A stretch of DNA of 64,000 nucleotides from Modestobacter sp. VKM Ac-2986 (GCF_026967795.1 NZ_JAPVBH010000003.1:372001-436000); one strand, 5' to 3'; positions 26,764 to 34,011 are shown, counted from the first letter of the stretch. Notes: a model not told the origin generated them from the letters alone. Made by a program: numbers and translations.

Positions 26764-28245
26764 ATGACCACGACCCCGGTGGAGCACCTCGACGTGCTGA
26801 TCATCGGCGCCGGCCTGTCCGGCATCGGCGCCGCGTACCACCTGCGCCGGGACCACCCGCAGCGCAGCATCGCGCTGCTGGAGGCCCGCGGCGCCACCGG
26901 CGGCACCTGGGACCTGTTCCGCTACCCCGGCATCCGCTCGGACTCCGACCTGCACACCTTCGGCTACTCGTTCAAGCCCTGGCGCGACGAGCAGTCGATC
27001 GCGGGTGCGGACCGGATCCTGGCCTACCTGCGGGAGACGGCCGCGGAGAACGGCATCGACCGACTGGTCCGGTTCCACTCGAAGGTCGTCAGCGCCTCGT
27101 GGTCCTCGGCGCAGGCGCGCTGGACCGTCGAGGTCGAGCGCACCGACACCGGCGAGCGGACGACGCTCACCTGCGGGTGGCTGTTCTGCGCCGGCGGCTA
27201 CTACCGCTACGACGAGGGCTTCACCCCCGTCTTCCCCGGCCGCGAGCGGTTCACCGGCACGGTGGTGCACCCGCAGCACTGGCCCGAGGACCTCGACACC
27301 GCGGGCCAGCGGGTGCTGGTCATCGGCAGCGGGGCCACCGCGGTCACCCTGGTGCCGGCACTGACCAGGACGGGCGCGCAGGTGACGATGCTGCAGCGCA
27401 CGCCCAGCTACGTGCTCCCCGTCCCGGCCGAGGACGCGCTGGCCAACCGGCTGCGCCGGCTGCTCGGCGAGGAGCGCGCGCACCCGCTGATCCGGCGCAA
27501 GAACATCGCCAAGAGCCAGTTCATCTGGCGGTTCTGCCAGCGGCACCCCGAGCGGGCCCGGGCGCTGATCCGCTGGGTCAACACCAAGCAGCTGCCCGAG
27601 GGCTATCCGGTCGACGAGCACTTCAACCCGCCGTACGGGCCGTGGGACCAGCGGCTGTGCGCCGTCCCGAACGGCGACCTGTTCCGCTCCATCCGGGAGG
27701 GGACGGCGGAGGTGGTCACCGACCGGATCGCCACGTTCACCGAGACCGGGGTGCTGCTGGAGTCCGGCCGCGAGCTCACCGCCGACGTCATCGTGACCGC
27801 CACCGGGCTGAACGTGCAGGCCTTCGGCGGCATCGCACTCACCGTCGACGGGGCCGAGGTGCGGCTGCCGGAGACGGTCGCGTTCAAGGGGATGATGCTG
27901 TCCGGCGTCCCGAACTTCGCCTACGCGATCGGGTACACCAACAGCTCCTGGACGCTGAAGATCGGGCTGCTGTGCGAGCACTTCACCCGGCTGCTCAGCC
28001 ACATGGACGCGCACGGGTACGACAGCGCCCGGCCCGTCCCGCGCGACCCGGACATGCCCACCCGGCCCTTCCTGGACTTCGGCGCGGGCTACCTGAAGCG
28101 GTCGATGGACTCCCTCCCACGGCAGGGTGACCACATGCCGTGGCTCACCTCGACCGACTACCGCTCCGACGTCAAGCTGCTGCGGGCCGACAGCGTCGCC
28201 GACCCCGAGCTGCAGTTCTCCGCCCGGGTCCCGGTGCCGGCATGA
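26764..28245 (+). CDS. Flavin-containing monooxygenase (MymA / Baeyer-Villiger-like)
   Basis: 493 aa. FAD-binding GAGLSGIG near the N-terminus, GGTWDLFRYPGIRSDSD typical of Baeyer-Villiger and MymA-type enzymes, and a second nucleotide motif GSGATAVTL for NADPH. ATG follows a GGAG-like site. It heads an operon with an alpha/beta hydrolase and an SDR, each overlapping by 4 nt, as in the mycobacterial mymA cluster. Likely oxidises a lipophilic ketone or fatty compound whose ester product the hydrolase cleaves (inference). Confidence 0.9.
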   Translation: MTTTPVEHLDVLIIGAGLSGIGAAYHLRRDHPQRSIALLEARGATGGTWDLFRYPGIRSDSDLHTFGYSFKPWRDEQSIAGADRILAYLRETAAENGIDRLVRFHSKVVSASWSSAQARWTVEVERTDTGERTTLTCGWLFCAGGYYRYDEGFTPVFPGRERFTGTVVHPQHWPEDLDTAGQRVLVIGSGATAVTLVPALTRTGAQVTMLQRTPSYVLPVPAEDALANRLRRLLGEERAHPLIRRKNIAKSQFIWRFCQRHPERARALIRWVNTKQLPEGYPVDEHFNPPYGPWDQRLCAVPNGDLFRSIREGTAEVVTDRIATFTETGVLLESGRELTADVIVTATGLNVQAFGGIALTVDGAEVRLPETVAFKGMMLSGVPNFAYAIGYTNSSWTLKIGLLCEHFTRLLSHMDAHGYDSARPVPRDPDMPTRPFLDFGAGYLKRSMDSLPRQGDHMPWLTSTDYRSDVKLLRADSVADPELQFSARVPVPA

Positions 28246-29186
28246 GCACCACCGACCTGGGCGCCACCACCGCCGACCGGTTCGTCGACCTGCCCGCAGG
28301 CCCGCGGATCTGCTACCGGGTCGAGGGCCCGGACGACGGCGTCCCGCTGCTGCTGATCGCCGGCCTCGGCATCGACCTCACGTCGTGGCCGCAGCGGATG
28401 GTCGACGGCTTCACCGCCCGCGGGTTCCGCGTCGTCCGGTTCGACAACCGCGACATCGGCCGCTCCAGCCAGATCGACGCGCCCCGCCCCGGGCGGCTGC
28501 GCCAGCTGCTGGCCCGGCCCCGCGCCGACGCCTACGACCTGGCCGACATGGCCGCCGACGCGTACGCACTGCTGGAGCACCTGGGCGTCGAGCGGGTGCA
28601 CCTGGTGGGCATGTCGATGGGCGGCATGATCGCCCAGACGCTCGCCGCCCGGCACCCCGACCGGGTCGCCAGCCTGACGTCGATCTTCTCCACCACCGGT
28701 GACCGCTCCGTCGGCCAGCCGGCCCGCTCCACGCTGCTGCGACTGGCGAAGGGCCCCTCGCCCACGGTCGAGGACTCCGTCGCACGGCACCTGGGCATGC
28801 TGGCGCACATCGGCTCCCCGACCCTGCTGCCCGACGAGGACCTCGAGCGCGCCTGGGCGACCGGGTTCTGGGAGCGCGGCGGCGGCGTCCGGGCCCGGGC
28901 CGGGGTGCCCCGCCAGATCGGGGCGATCCAGGCCTCCGGCGATCGGACCGCCGAGGTCGCCTCGATCACCGCGCCGACGCTGGTCGTGCACGGCTCCACC
29001 GACCGCATGGTGCACCCCACCGGTGGCCGGGCCACCGCGACCGCCGTCCCCGGTGCCCGGTTCGTCGAGATCACCGGCATGGGCCACCACCTGGCCCCGG
29101 GCGTCGTCGACCGGCTGGTCGACCTCACCACCGCCCTCGCCCGGGGCACCGGCGCCCCGCTGACCACCCCAGGAGACCCCCGATGA
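28242..29186 (+). CDS. Alpha/beta hydrolase
   Basis: 314 aa. Oxyanion region LLIAGLGID, nucleophile elbow GMSMGG, acid Asp in LVVHGSTDRMV and a C-terminal His in GMGHHLAPG complete the triad. No signal peptide. Its start overlaps the FMO stop (ATGA) and its stop overlaps the SDR start. It probably acts as esterase or lactonase on the monooxygenase product. Confidence 0.9.
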   Translation: MSTTDLGATTADRFVDLPAGPRICYRVEGPDDGVPLLLIAGLGIDLTSWPQRMVDGFTARGFRVVRFDNRDIGRSSQIDAPRPGRLRQLLARPRADAYDLADMAADAYALLEHLGVERVHLVGMSMGGMIAQTLAARHPDRVASLTSIFSTTGDRSVGQPARSTLLRLAKGPSPTVEDSVARHLGMLAHIGSPTLLPDEDLERAWATGFWERGGGVRARAGVPRQIGAIQASGDRTAEVASITAPTLVVHGSTDRMVHPTGGRATATAVPGARFVEITGMGHHLAPGVVDRLVDLTTALARGTGAPLTTPGDPR

Positions 29187-30043
29187 GCAGGACCCCCAGG
29201 AACAGCGTCCGCGGCAAGGTCGCCGTCGTCACCGGTGCCGGGTCCGGCATCGGGCGCGAGCTGGCCCTGCAGCTGGCCCGCCGCGGGGCCCGGCTGGCGC
29301 TGTCCGACATCGGCGCGGCCGGGCTCGCGGCGACCGCCGACCGGGCCCGGGCACTGGGCGCGGAGGTGCACACCGCCGTCCTCGACGTCACCGACCGGGC
29401 CGCGGTGCTGGCCTACGCGGACACGGTGGCCGGGCACTTCGGCGTCGTCCACCAGGTCTACAACAACGCCGGGGTCGCCGGCGGCACGACCGTGCTGGAC
29501 AGCGATTGGGCCGACTACGACCGCATCTGGGGCGTGAACCTCTTCGGCGTGCTGCACGGCACCAAGGCGTTCCTCCCGCACCTGGTCGCCTCCGGCGACG
29601 GGCACGTGGTCAACGTGTCCAGCCTGAACGGGTTCATGGCGCAGGCCTCGATCAACGCCTACAGCGCGAGCAAGTTCGCCGTCCGCGGGTTCACCGAGGC
29701 GCTGCGCCAGGAGATGCTGCTGGCCGGGCACCCGGTGCAGGTGACCGTCGTCCACCCCGGCGGGGTGCGCACCAACATCGCCACCGCCGCGCTCGAGGTC
29801 TCCCGGGCGCGGGGCGACGAGGTCACCGCCGAGGACGAGGCCCGCACCCGCTTCTACAACGAGAAGCTGCTGCGGATGCCGGCCGAGCAGGCCGCCCGGA
29901 TCGTGGTGGACGGCGTGGAGGCCGGGCGTCCGCGGGTGCTGGTCGGCAACGACGCGAAGGCCGTGGACCTGTTGGTGCGGCTGTTCCCGGCGTCCTACCC
30001 TCGGATCGCCGCCCGGCTGCAGCAGCACCGGCAGCGCCCCTGA
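29183..30043 (+). CDS. Short-chain dehydrogenase/reductase
   Basis: 286 aa classical SDR: cofactor motif GAGSGIGR, NNAG, catalytic Ser in VSSLNG and YSASK. The aspartate after beta-2 (SDIG) suggests NAD(H) preference. Last gene of the mymA-like operon. Forty bases after its stop, CCCCTGC and GCAGGGG (30086-30112) could form a terminator stem, although no T-tract follows. Confidence 0.9.
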   Translation: MSRTPRNSVRGKVAVVTGAGSGIGRELALQLARRGARLALSDIGAAGLAATADRARALGAEVHTAVLDVTDRAAVLAYADTVAGHFGVVHQVYNNAGVAGGTTVLDSDWADYDRIWGVNLFGVLHGTKAFLPHLVASGDGHVVNVSSLNGFMAQASINAYSASKFAVRGFTEALRQEMLLAGHPVQVTVVHPGGVRTNIATAALEVSRARGDEVTAEDEARTRFYNEKLLRMPAEQAARIVVDGVEAGRPRVLVGNDAKAVDLLVRLFPASYPRIAARLQQHRQRP

Positions 30044-30115
30044 GCTCAGGCGCACCGCAGGCGATGCTGGCCGCAGAACACAGGACCCCTGCTCGGTTCA
30101 GCCGGGCAGGGGGTA

Positions 30116-30188
30116 CTGCGCGCTCTACCGGATTGAGCTACGGCCCCGAGCAGTGGAGCCGACGGGACTTGGACCCGCAACCTCGCAA
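30116..30188 (-). other. tRNA-Ala-like sequence with its 3' half before its 5' half (permuted or junction remnant)
   Basis: Read on the minus strand. 30188-30154 gives a tRNA 3' half: anticodon 3' stem TTGCG, AGGTT, T-arm GCGGG-TCCAAGT-CCCGT, acceptor CGGCTCC and A73. After only six bases (CTGCTC), 30147-30116 gives a 5' half: acceptor GGGGCCG, TA, D-arm GCTC...GAGC, then stem CGCAG. The two acceptor strands pair over all 7 bp with a G3-U70 wobble, the alanine identity pair, and the two anticodon strands pair over 5 bp. T55 is C, so a decayed copy is possible. No intact anticodon loop can be assigned. Confidence 0.5.
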
Positions 30189-30315
30189 GGCAGCCGCAGG
30201 CACGCCTGCCTCTGCAGCCAGCCTGCCCGAGTGGGCGACTGAACGCCACCAGCTGTTCGATGCGGGGAGGCGTTCAAGGCGTCTGCCGGGCCAGGTCGTG
30301 ACATGTCCACCGCCC

Positions 30316-30370
30316 TGACCGAAACCGCCCGTTAACCGACGGCCCGATACCCATCCCTTTTCGGTCCGTC
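30316..30370. repeat. Cassette repeat A (leftmost copy)
   Basis: Begins TGACCGAAACC, continues CCCGTTAACCGACGGCCCGA and ends TCGGTCCGTC. The 10-bp arms at 30338-30347 and 30361-30370 pair with one mismatch. Same plan as the copies at 32498, 32992, 33453 and 33821. It is the outermost copy on the side away from the recombinase and is the most diverged in its right arm. Confidence 0.75.
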
Positions 30371-30449
30371 AAAGGCCGCGGTATCGGTGCGTCCCGCGGT
30401 CCGCATTACCCGTGGACTCGTGGACTCGTGGTACGACGCCAGCTGGCCT

Positions 30450-31166
30450 TCAGTCCACCTCGAACTGGACGATGACGATCTCGTCGTCGGGCTGTAGATC
30501 GGGGTAGTAGTCACGAAGCAGGGGCAGCACGTGGGCGCTGGAGAGGAAGCCGTCGGCGCGGGCTTCCTGTTCGGTCACCGCCGTGACCTTCTTCGCCACG
30601 GTGGAGGTGATCCGGCCAGGTAGCTGCACCTCCTCGTCTAACTCGAAGACGAGCAGGGCTGGACCGACGTGCACCGGATCGTGGAAGCGCATCGTGATGC
30701 GCTTGCTGCCGTCGCGGACTGCGTCTAGGTGGCCGGCCCGGAACCGCAGTCGTTGCACCGGCCCCGCCGGCACTCGGTAGGCATGCGGCAGCAGGTCCAC
30801 GGCTCGCACTACGACGGGGCCGTGCTCGGTGGGGACGATCACCCGCAGGTCCGGGTGCTGGTCGGCGAACACCTGGCGGTCGCGCCCGCAGGGCGACAGC
30901 ACCCCGCGGCCGGCATCGCCCACGGCCACGATGGTCCGCGGCTCCCGCGCGCCTGCCGCGCGGGCAGCACCCAGCACGACCAGCTCAGCGCACGGGCCGC
31001 CGGTGAAGTGAAAGAGGTTCACGCCCACGTGGATGACGCCGCGCTCGTCGCGGAGGGCGGCGCCGACGGTGTGCATCTGGCCATCGCCGTTTCGGTCGAT
31101 GACCTGGGTGGCTGCGGCGATCAGCTCCTCGTCGGCGACGCTGACCTCGTCGGGCTCACGGCTCAC
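30450..31166 (-). CDS. Cytidine deaminase-like - ASCH domain fusion protein
   Basis: 238 aa. The N-terminal ~130 residues resemble cytidine/blasticidin-type deaminases: zinc/proton-shuttle motif GGPCAE (Cys59, Glu61) and SPCGRDRQ (Cys93), but the second cysteine of PCxxC is Asp96. Residues about 140-236 form an ASCH domain (DAVRDGSKRITMRF, then LLVFELDEE and DEIVIVQFEV), a PUA-like fold that binds RNA or nucleotides. A deaminase joined to ASCH suggests a modified-nucleoside or nucleotide substrate. It lies in the first cassette interval of the island, antisense to the array direction. Confidence 0.75.
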   Translation of the reverse strand: MSREPDEVSVADEELIAAATQVIDRNGDGQMHTVGAALRDERGVIHVGVNLFHFTGGPCAELVVLGAARAAGAREPRTIVAVGDAGRGVLSPCGRDRQVFADQHPDLRVIVPTEHGPVVVRAVDLLPHAYRVPAGPVQRLRFRAGHLDAVRDGSKRITMRFHDPVHVGPALLVFELDEEVQLPGRITSTVAKKVTAVTEQEARADGFLSSAHVLPLLRDYYPDLQPDDEIVIVQFEVD

Positions 31167-31229
31167 CCGCGGAGTCTAGGAGCACAGCCGTGCCACGGGG
31201 CAGCGCTCGCCTGACCCTGACAGCCGGCC

Positions 31230-31480
31230 TCAGCTGGTGACAGCGTCGGCGACGTGCGCGGCGACCTGAGCAGGCGTCAGCCTCGTGGGGTCGATGACCT
31301 CGGCCTCCGCGTGCAGCCAGCGACTGGCCGCCTCGGCATAGGCGTCGCGGTACTGGAGCCGGAACCAGCACGGGCCGGTACTAGATCGCTCTCGATGCGC
31401 GAGCGGGGGACGTCATAGTCGTCGATGTCGCGGTACGAGAACCATCCTTCGGGCAAGGTCCTGTCATGGACGGCGATCAC
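31230..31480 (-). pseudogene. Truncated, frameshifted remnant of a kinase-like gene
   Basis: On the minus strand one frame reads VHDRTLPEGWFSYRDIDDYD and continues to about 31,380. Another frame then reads WFRLQYRDAYAEAASRWLH and on to a proper stop with TPAQVAAHVADAVTS. Together they look like the tail of one protein broken by a frameshift. The ending is reminiscent of small AAA/P-loop kinases, but no Walker A is present, so the front is missing. It overlaps the start of the phosphotransferase gene by 15 bp. Confidence 0.4.
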
Positions 31481-32500
31481 TCGGCAGAGGTCCTCCGTTA
31501 CAACTCCAGCAACCAGTCGACTGTGGTTGTCGAGCGCGTGCGGACGCCAGGCGGAAGTCGGGTGCGCAAGGAGCTACGCCGGCCGGGCCCGGTGACCAAG
31601 GGCGCTGCGGTGCATTGGGCGACGTCAGCCGACCCGGCGCACTGGAACTACTGGCACCGCGAGGCCGAGGTCTACCAAGACGACAGGCTCCGAGCATCTC
31701 TGACCGGGACAGGCCTCGAGCTCGCCGGCGCCAAGGTCGTCGACCATGAGAGCGGCACGACTCTATGGCTGGAGGACGTCACCGGGACCGCCGGGCCGAA
31801 CTTCAACCTGACCGACCACGTCGCCGCTGCCACCGCCCTCGGCCGCTGGCAGGGCCGCCCGCCGCTGACCCGGCCGTGGTCCTCCCAGCGATTCTTGCGC
31901 CAGTACTCCACCAGCCGCCCAGGAGACGTGTCTGTAGTCCAGGACGATGACGCCTGGGCGCAACCGCTGATCCGCGCGACCTGGCCTGCCGGGCTGCGAG
32001 AGGGCTGGGGCCGGCTGCTCACCCACCGCGATGCTCTGCTCGACCTCATGGAACAGCTACCGCGCGTCTCATCCCACCTCGACGCGTGGGTGAGCAACGC
32101 CGTGCGCCGCGGCGACGGCACGGTCGTCCTACTCGACTGGGCCTTCGCCGGCGACGGCGCGGTCGGAGAGGACCTCGGCAACTGGCTACCGGACGCTGTC
32201 TTCGACCTGTTCTGGCCCGCCGAGCAGCTCCCGGAACTCGAGGCGGCCTGCTACCCGGCCTACCTGGCTGGACTGCGCGAGAGCGGCTGGACGGGTACCG
32301 ACTCCGACGCTCGACTCGGCGTCGTCGCCTCGTGCGTGAAGTACGCCTGGCTCCTGCCGCTGTTGCTCTCCCAGGCCGGAGACACCGGTCATCAGGCGTA
32401 CCACGAAGATGCCGACCCGGAACGGCTCTACCGCCAGCGTGGGATGGCATTGGCGCACCTAGTCGGATGGGCCGACGAAGCACTGGACGCCGTGAGCTGA
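31466..32500 (+). CDS. Aminoglycoside phosphotransferase-family kinase
   Basis: 344 aa. The catalytic loop HLDAWVSN (His204, Asp206, Asn211) and metal-binding Asp224 in LLDWAF match the APH/choline-kinase fold; N-terminal lobe motifs are weak. Family members phosphorylate aminoglycosides, other antibiotics or small alcohols. The TGA stop is the first three bases of repeat B, exactly how cassette genes end at their recombination site. Resistance-type cargo fits a mobile cassette, but antibiotic activity is unproven. Confidence 0.75.
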   Translation: MDGDHSAEVLRYNSSNQSTVVVERVRTPGGSRVRKELRRPGPVTKGAAVHWATSADPAHWNYWHREAEVYQDDRLRASLTGTGLELAGAKVVDHESGTTLWLEDVTGTAGPNFNLTDHVAAATALGRWQGRPPLTRPWSSQRFLRQYSTSRPGDVSVVQDDDAWAQPLIRATWPAGLREGWGRLLTHRDALLDLMEQLPRVSSHLDAWVSNAVRRGDGTVVLLDWAFAGDGAVGEDLGNWLPDAVFDLFWPAEQLPELEAACYPAYLAGLRESGWTGTDSDARLGVVASCVKYAWLLPLLLSQAGDTGHQAYHEDADPERLYRQRGMALAHLVGWADEALDAVS

Positions 32501-32556
32501 CCAGTAACACCCGTTAACGGACGGCCCGATACCCGACCGTTAATGGGCCGACGACA
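32498..32556. repeat. Cassette repeat B
   Basis: Starts with the TGACC that contains the phosphotransferase stop codon, then CCCGTTAACGGACGG. Arms CGGCCC (32522-32527) and GGGCCG (32545-32550) pair. The stem extends by AT/AT if G32528 is bulged out. An unpaired base in an otherwise perfect stem recalls the extrahelical bases of integron attC sites. Confidence 0.8.
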
Positions 32557-32636
32557 GTGTGTCGTGACGCAAGATCCATGCGCACCGCCCGAGTCAAGGG
32601 GTGGACGGTCCGGTCGCCGTCGTCTCCTCGAGAGCG

Positions 32637-32957
32637 CTAGCCACTGTTTCGATACTGGCGACGCTTTCGCGTAATGCGCCTCAAAGCGCCGGCGATGGCC
32701 CACGCGATGCTTGTGGCAGCGACTAGCAAGGCCCAGAGGAGGATCAGGTCCCCGAGAGGCGCCGGCGCCGCAAAGGCCACGACCGTGATGCCAGCCGTGA
32801 CCATGAGTGCGATGAAGCCGGCCAGCAGCGCGCCAGCAGTCGAGGCTTCCTCCCGCCCGGGGCGCGTCACCACGAGGGAATCAACCGTTCGACACTCAGA
32901 TGCACTGGTCCTCCCACCAAAGCGTTCCCCATCGAGGCCCAGTATCGGCGTCCACAT
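32637..32957 (-). CDS. Cassette 2: small two-helix membrane protein, 106 aa
   Basis: ATG 32957. A ~45-residue soluble N-terminus is followed by two hydrophobic helices (AGALLAGFIALMVTAGITVVAF and a second one about residues 70-92; the first is cited only in part) and a strongly basic tail (RRITRKRRQYRNSG). The open frame beyond the ATG runs through repeat C and is not used. It lies alone between repeats B and C, pointing opposite to cassette 3. No family recognised. Confidence 0.55.
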   Translation of the reverse strand: MWTPILGLDGERFGGRTSASECRTVDSLVVTRPGREEASTAGALLAGFIALMVTAGITVVAFAAPAPLGDLILLWALLVAATSIAWAIAGALRRITRKRRQYRNSG

Positions 32958-32991
32958 CCGAGAGTTGACCCGATGATCAGCCAGAGGACCG

Positions 32992-33048
32992 CCTGGAAAA
33001 GCCCCGTTAACGGGCGGCCCGAAACCCAACCGTTTTCGGGCCGACAAG
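32992..33048. repeat. Cassette repeat C
   Basis: Contains CCCCGTTAACGGGCGG, then a perfect 10-bp stem: CGGCCCGAAA (33015-33024) and TTTCGGGCCG (33034-33043) around a 9-nt loop. It lacks the TGACC edge of copies A, B, D and E; the matching position reads TGGAA. The plus-strand gene of cassette 3 lies to its right. Confidence 0.8.
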
Positions 33049-33254
33049 CCTCGCGATACGGGTGGGTGCTCAAGAGCGCGATCACGCCTCGTCGGGCTAG
33101 CCAAATAGGCTGCGATCAGCAGCGCCCGATGCATCGGATCAGGGCTTTCCGCCGATGCGGCGCTGGAGTCCCTTGGTTGTACCAGGGTTCACTCCTTGAG
33201 AGCGCTTTGCAGCCACACCTGCCACGGAGTCGGCGCAGAGGCCATCCTGTGTCG

Positions 33255-33455
33255 GTGAACGAGCGAACCGCCTGGATAGTTGTCACCGCAGCCCTGGGCC
33301 TCTGTTGGGCCGTTGCTGTCGCACTACTCGTTGTCGTGCTCACGGACTGGTCCACCGTCACGCAGGCCCTCGTCGGCGGCGCCGCGTCAGGCTTCGGCGT
33401 GGCTGTGATCCTGGCGCTCCGAATGAAGCGGTTGCCCAGCCCGCCTACGCGCTGA
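33255..33455 (+). CDS. Cassette 3: small two-helix membrane protein, 66 aa
   Basis: GTG 33255 (GTG 33249 is an alternative two codons up). Two hydrophobic helices separated by DWSTVTQALVGG, with a basic tail RMKRLPSPPTR. The TGA stop is the first three bases of repeat D. Gene-then-repeat order matches the phosphotransferase and repeat B. Family unknown. Confidence 0.6.
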   Translation: MNERTAWIVVTAALGLCWAVAVALLVVVLTDWSTVTQALVGGAASGFGVAVILALRMKRLPSPPTR

Positions 33456-33515
33456 CCAAAACGGCCCGTTAACGGACGGCCCACTACCCGACCGTTAACG
33501 GGCCGACGAGCCTCA
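33453..33515. repeat. Cassette repeat D (most perfect copy)
   Basis: Starts TGACCAAAA, where TGA is the stop of cassette gene 3. CGGCCCGTTAACGG (33462-33475) and CCGTTAACGGGCCG (33492-33505) are perfectly complementary over 14 bp. The 16-nt loop itself contains another CGGCCC. Such a stem would extrude readily as a single-strand hairpin or cruciform. Confidence 0.85.
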
Positions 33516-33598
33516 GCGGTGCGCTCACGCGGATCCCAGTTGCCGAGACTAGGACTGGCGTACCCGATCTTTCACCGCGCCTGGCAACGTTGGTTGCT

Positions 33599-33751
33599 TC
33601 AATTGCCTCGCTCAGCGCCATCGTTGCGCTTGGCGGCGGCCAGCTCTTCGAGCGCGGCTGCGATGCGCTCGACCTTGCCGAGCAAGCTAATGACCACGGC
33701 GATAACTCCGATGAGCAGTGCCAGGTTGACGAACCCCGTGACGTCGGTCAT
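33599..33751 (-). CDS. Cassette 4: 50-aa membrane protein with short coiled coil
   Basis: ATG 33751. One hydrophobic helix (FVNLALLIGVIAVVISLL) follows a short N-terminus. A charged amphipathic helix (GKVERIAAALEELAAAKR) then forms a likely coiled coil. It is the only gene between repeats D and E and runs opposite to gene 3. A competing plus-strand frame reaches the TGA of repeat E but has poor composition after its first 20 residues. Confidence 0.5.
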   Translation of the reverse strand: MTDVTGFVNLALLIGVIAVVISLLGKVERIAAALEELAAAKRNDGAERGN

Positions 33752-33820
33752 CCAGCCAGGCTAGCGATAACAGGACGCCGCGACTGGCACGCAAGCGGGA
33801 ATCGGGCGCGTTGCTCCGCG

Positions 33821-33872
33821 TGACCAGAAAGGGGTTCCGAAACAGCGGCCCACAACCACCCGTTTCTGGGCC
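33821..33872. repeat. Cassette repeat E
   Basis: Starts TGACCAGAAAGG; GGCCCA (33847-33852) pairs with TGGGCC (33867-33872). CCAGAAA (33824-33830) can alternatively pair with TTTCTGG (33863-33869). It is the copy nearest the recombinase apart from composite F, with which it shares GGCCCACAACC. Confidence 0.7.
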
Positions 33873-33886
33873 TCTCCGTGCACCCC

Positions 33887-33927
33887 TTGACCCGTCGGGT
33901 GTTTCCGCAGGTCGACCGACGGGTCAA
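33887..33927. promoter_or_regulatory. Perfect 12-bp inverted repeat upstream of the recombinase
   Basis: TTGACCCGTCGG (33887-33898) and CCGACGGGTCAA (33916-33927) are exact complements with 17 bp between. It sits between repeats E and F, about 85 bp before the recombinase gene. It could be the recombinase binding dyad (res/crossover-type site), an operator, or part of the recombinase promoter, since TTGACC also resembles a -35 element. Confidence 0.65.
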
Positions 33928-33928
33928 C

Positions 33929-33992
33929 CGGCCCACAACCCGTGCCCGCAATCAACGGCCCGAATCCCACGCCCCCTGACGTTTGTGGGCCG
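33929..33992. repeat. Composite repeat F, candidate attI-type site
   Basis: CGGCCCACAA (33929-33938) and TTGTGGGCCG (33983-33992) pair perfectly over 10 bp. Between them lies a second left arm (ACGGCCCGAATCCC), so the segment looks like one and a half cassette repeats. It ends 19 bp before the recombinase start, the position an integron attI site would take. Confidence 0.65.
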
Positions 33993-34011
33993 CTCCCGCT
34001 AACCTGCGCGC

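Noticed and set aside
30116..30188. tmRNA acceptor domain (which also has G3-U70)
   Set aside because: A normal D-arm (GCTC...GAGC) is present and no tag-coding region or pseudoknots are visible; actinobacterial tmRNA is one-piece.
29506..30318. Plus-strand frame running past the SDR gene through the tRNA-like region to the TGA of repeat A
   Set aside because: It overlaps the SDR in another frame and translates the tRNA-like segment antisense; its stop in repeat A is probably coincidence.
32498..33515. Canonical integron attC sites
   Set aside because: The conserved R'/R'' core heptamers are not clearly present and no tyrosine integrase lies in the window; the repeats are reported as attC-like in shape only.
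33590..33823. Plus-strand 77-aa frame ending in the TGA of repeat E
   Set aside because: Only its first 20 residues look protein-like; the minus-strand 50-aa membrane protein in the same place is more convincing. Kept as an alternative in that entry.
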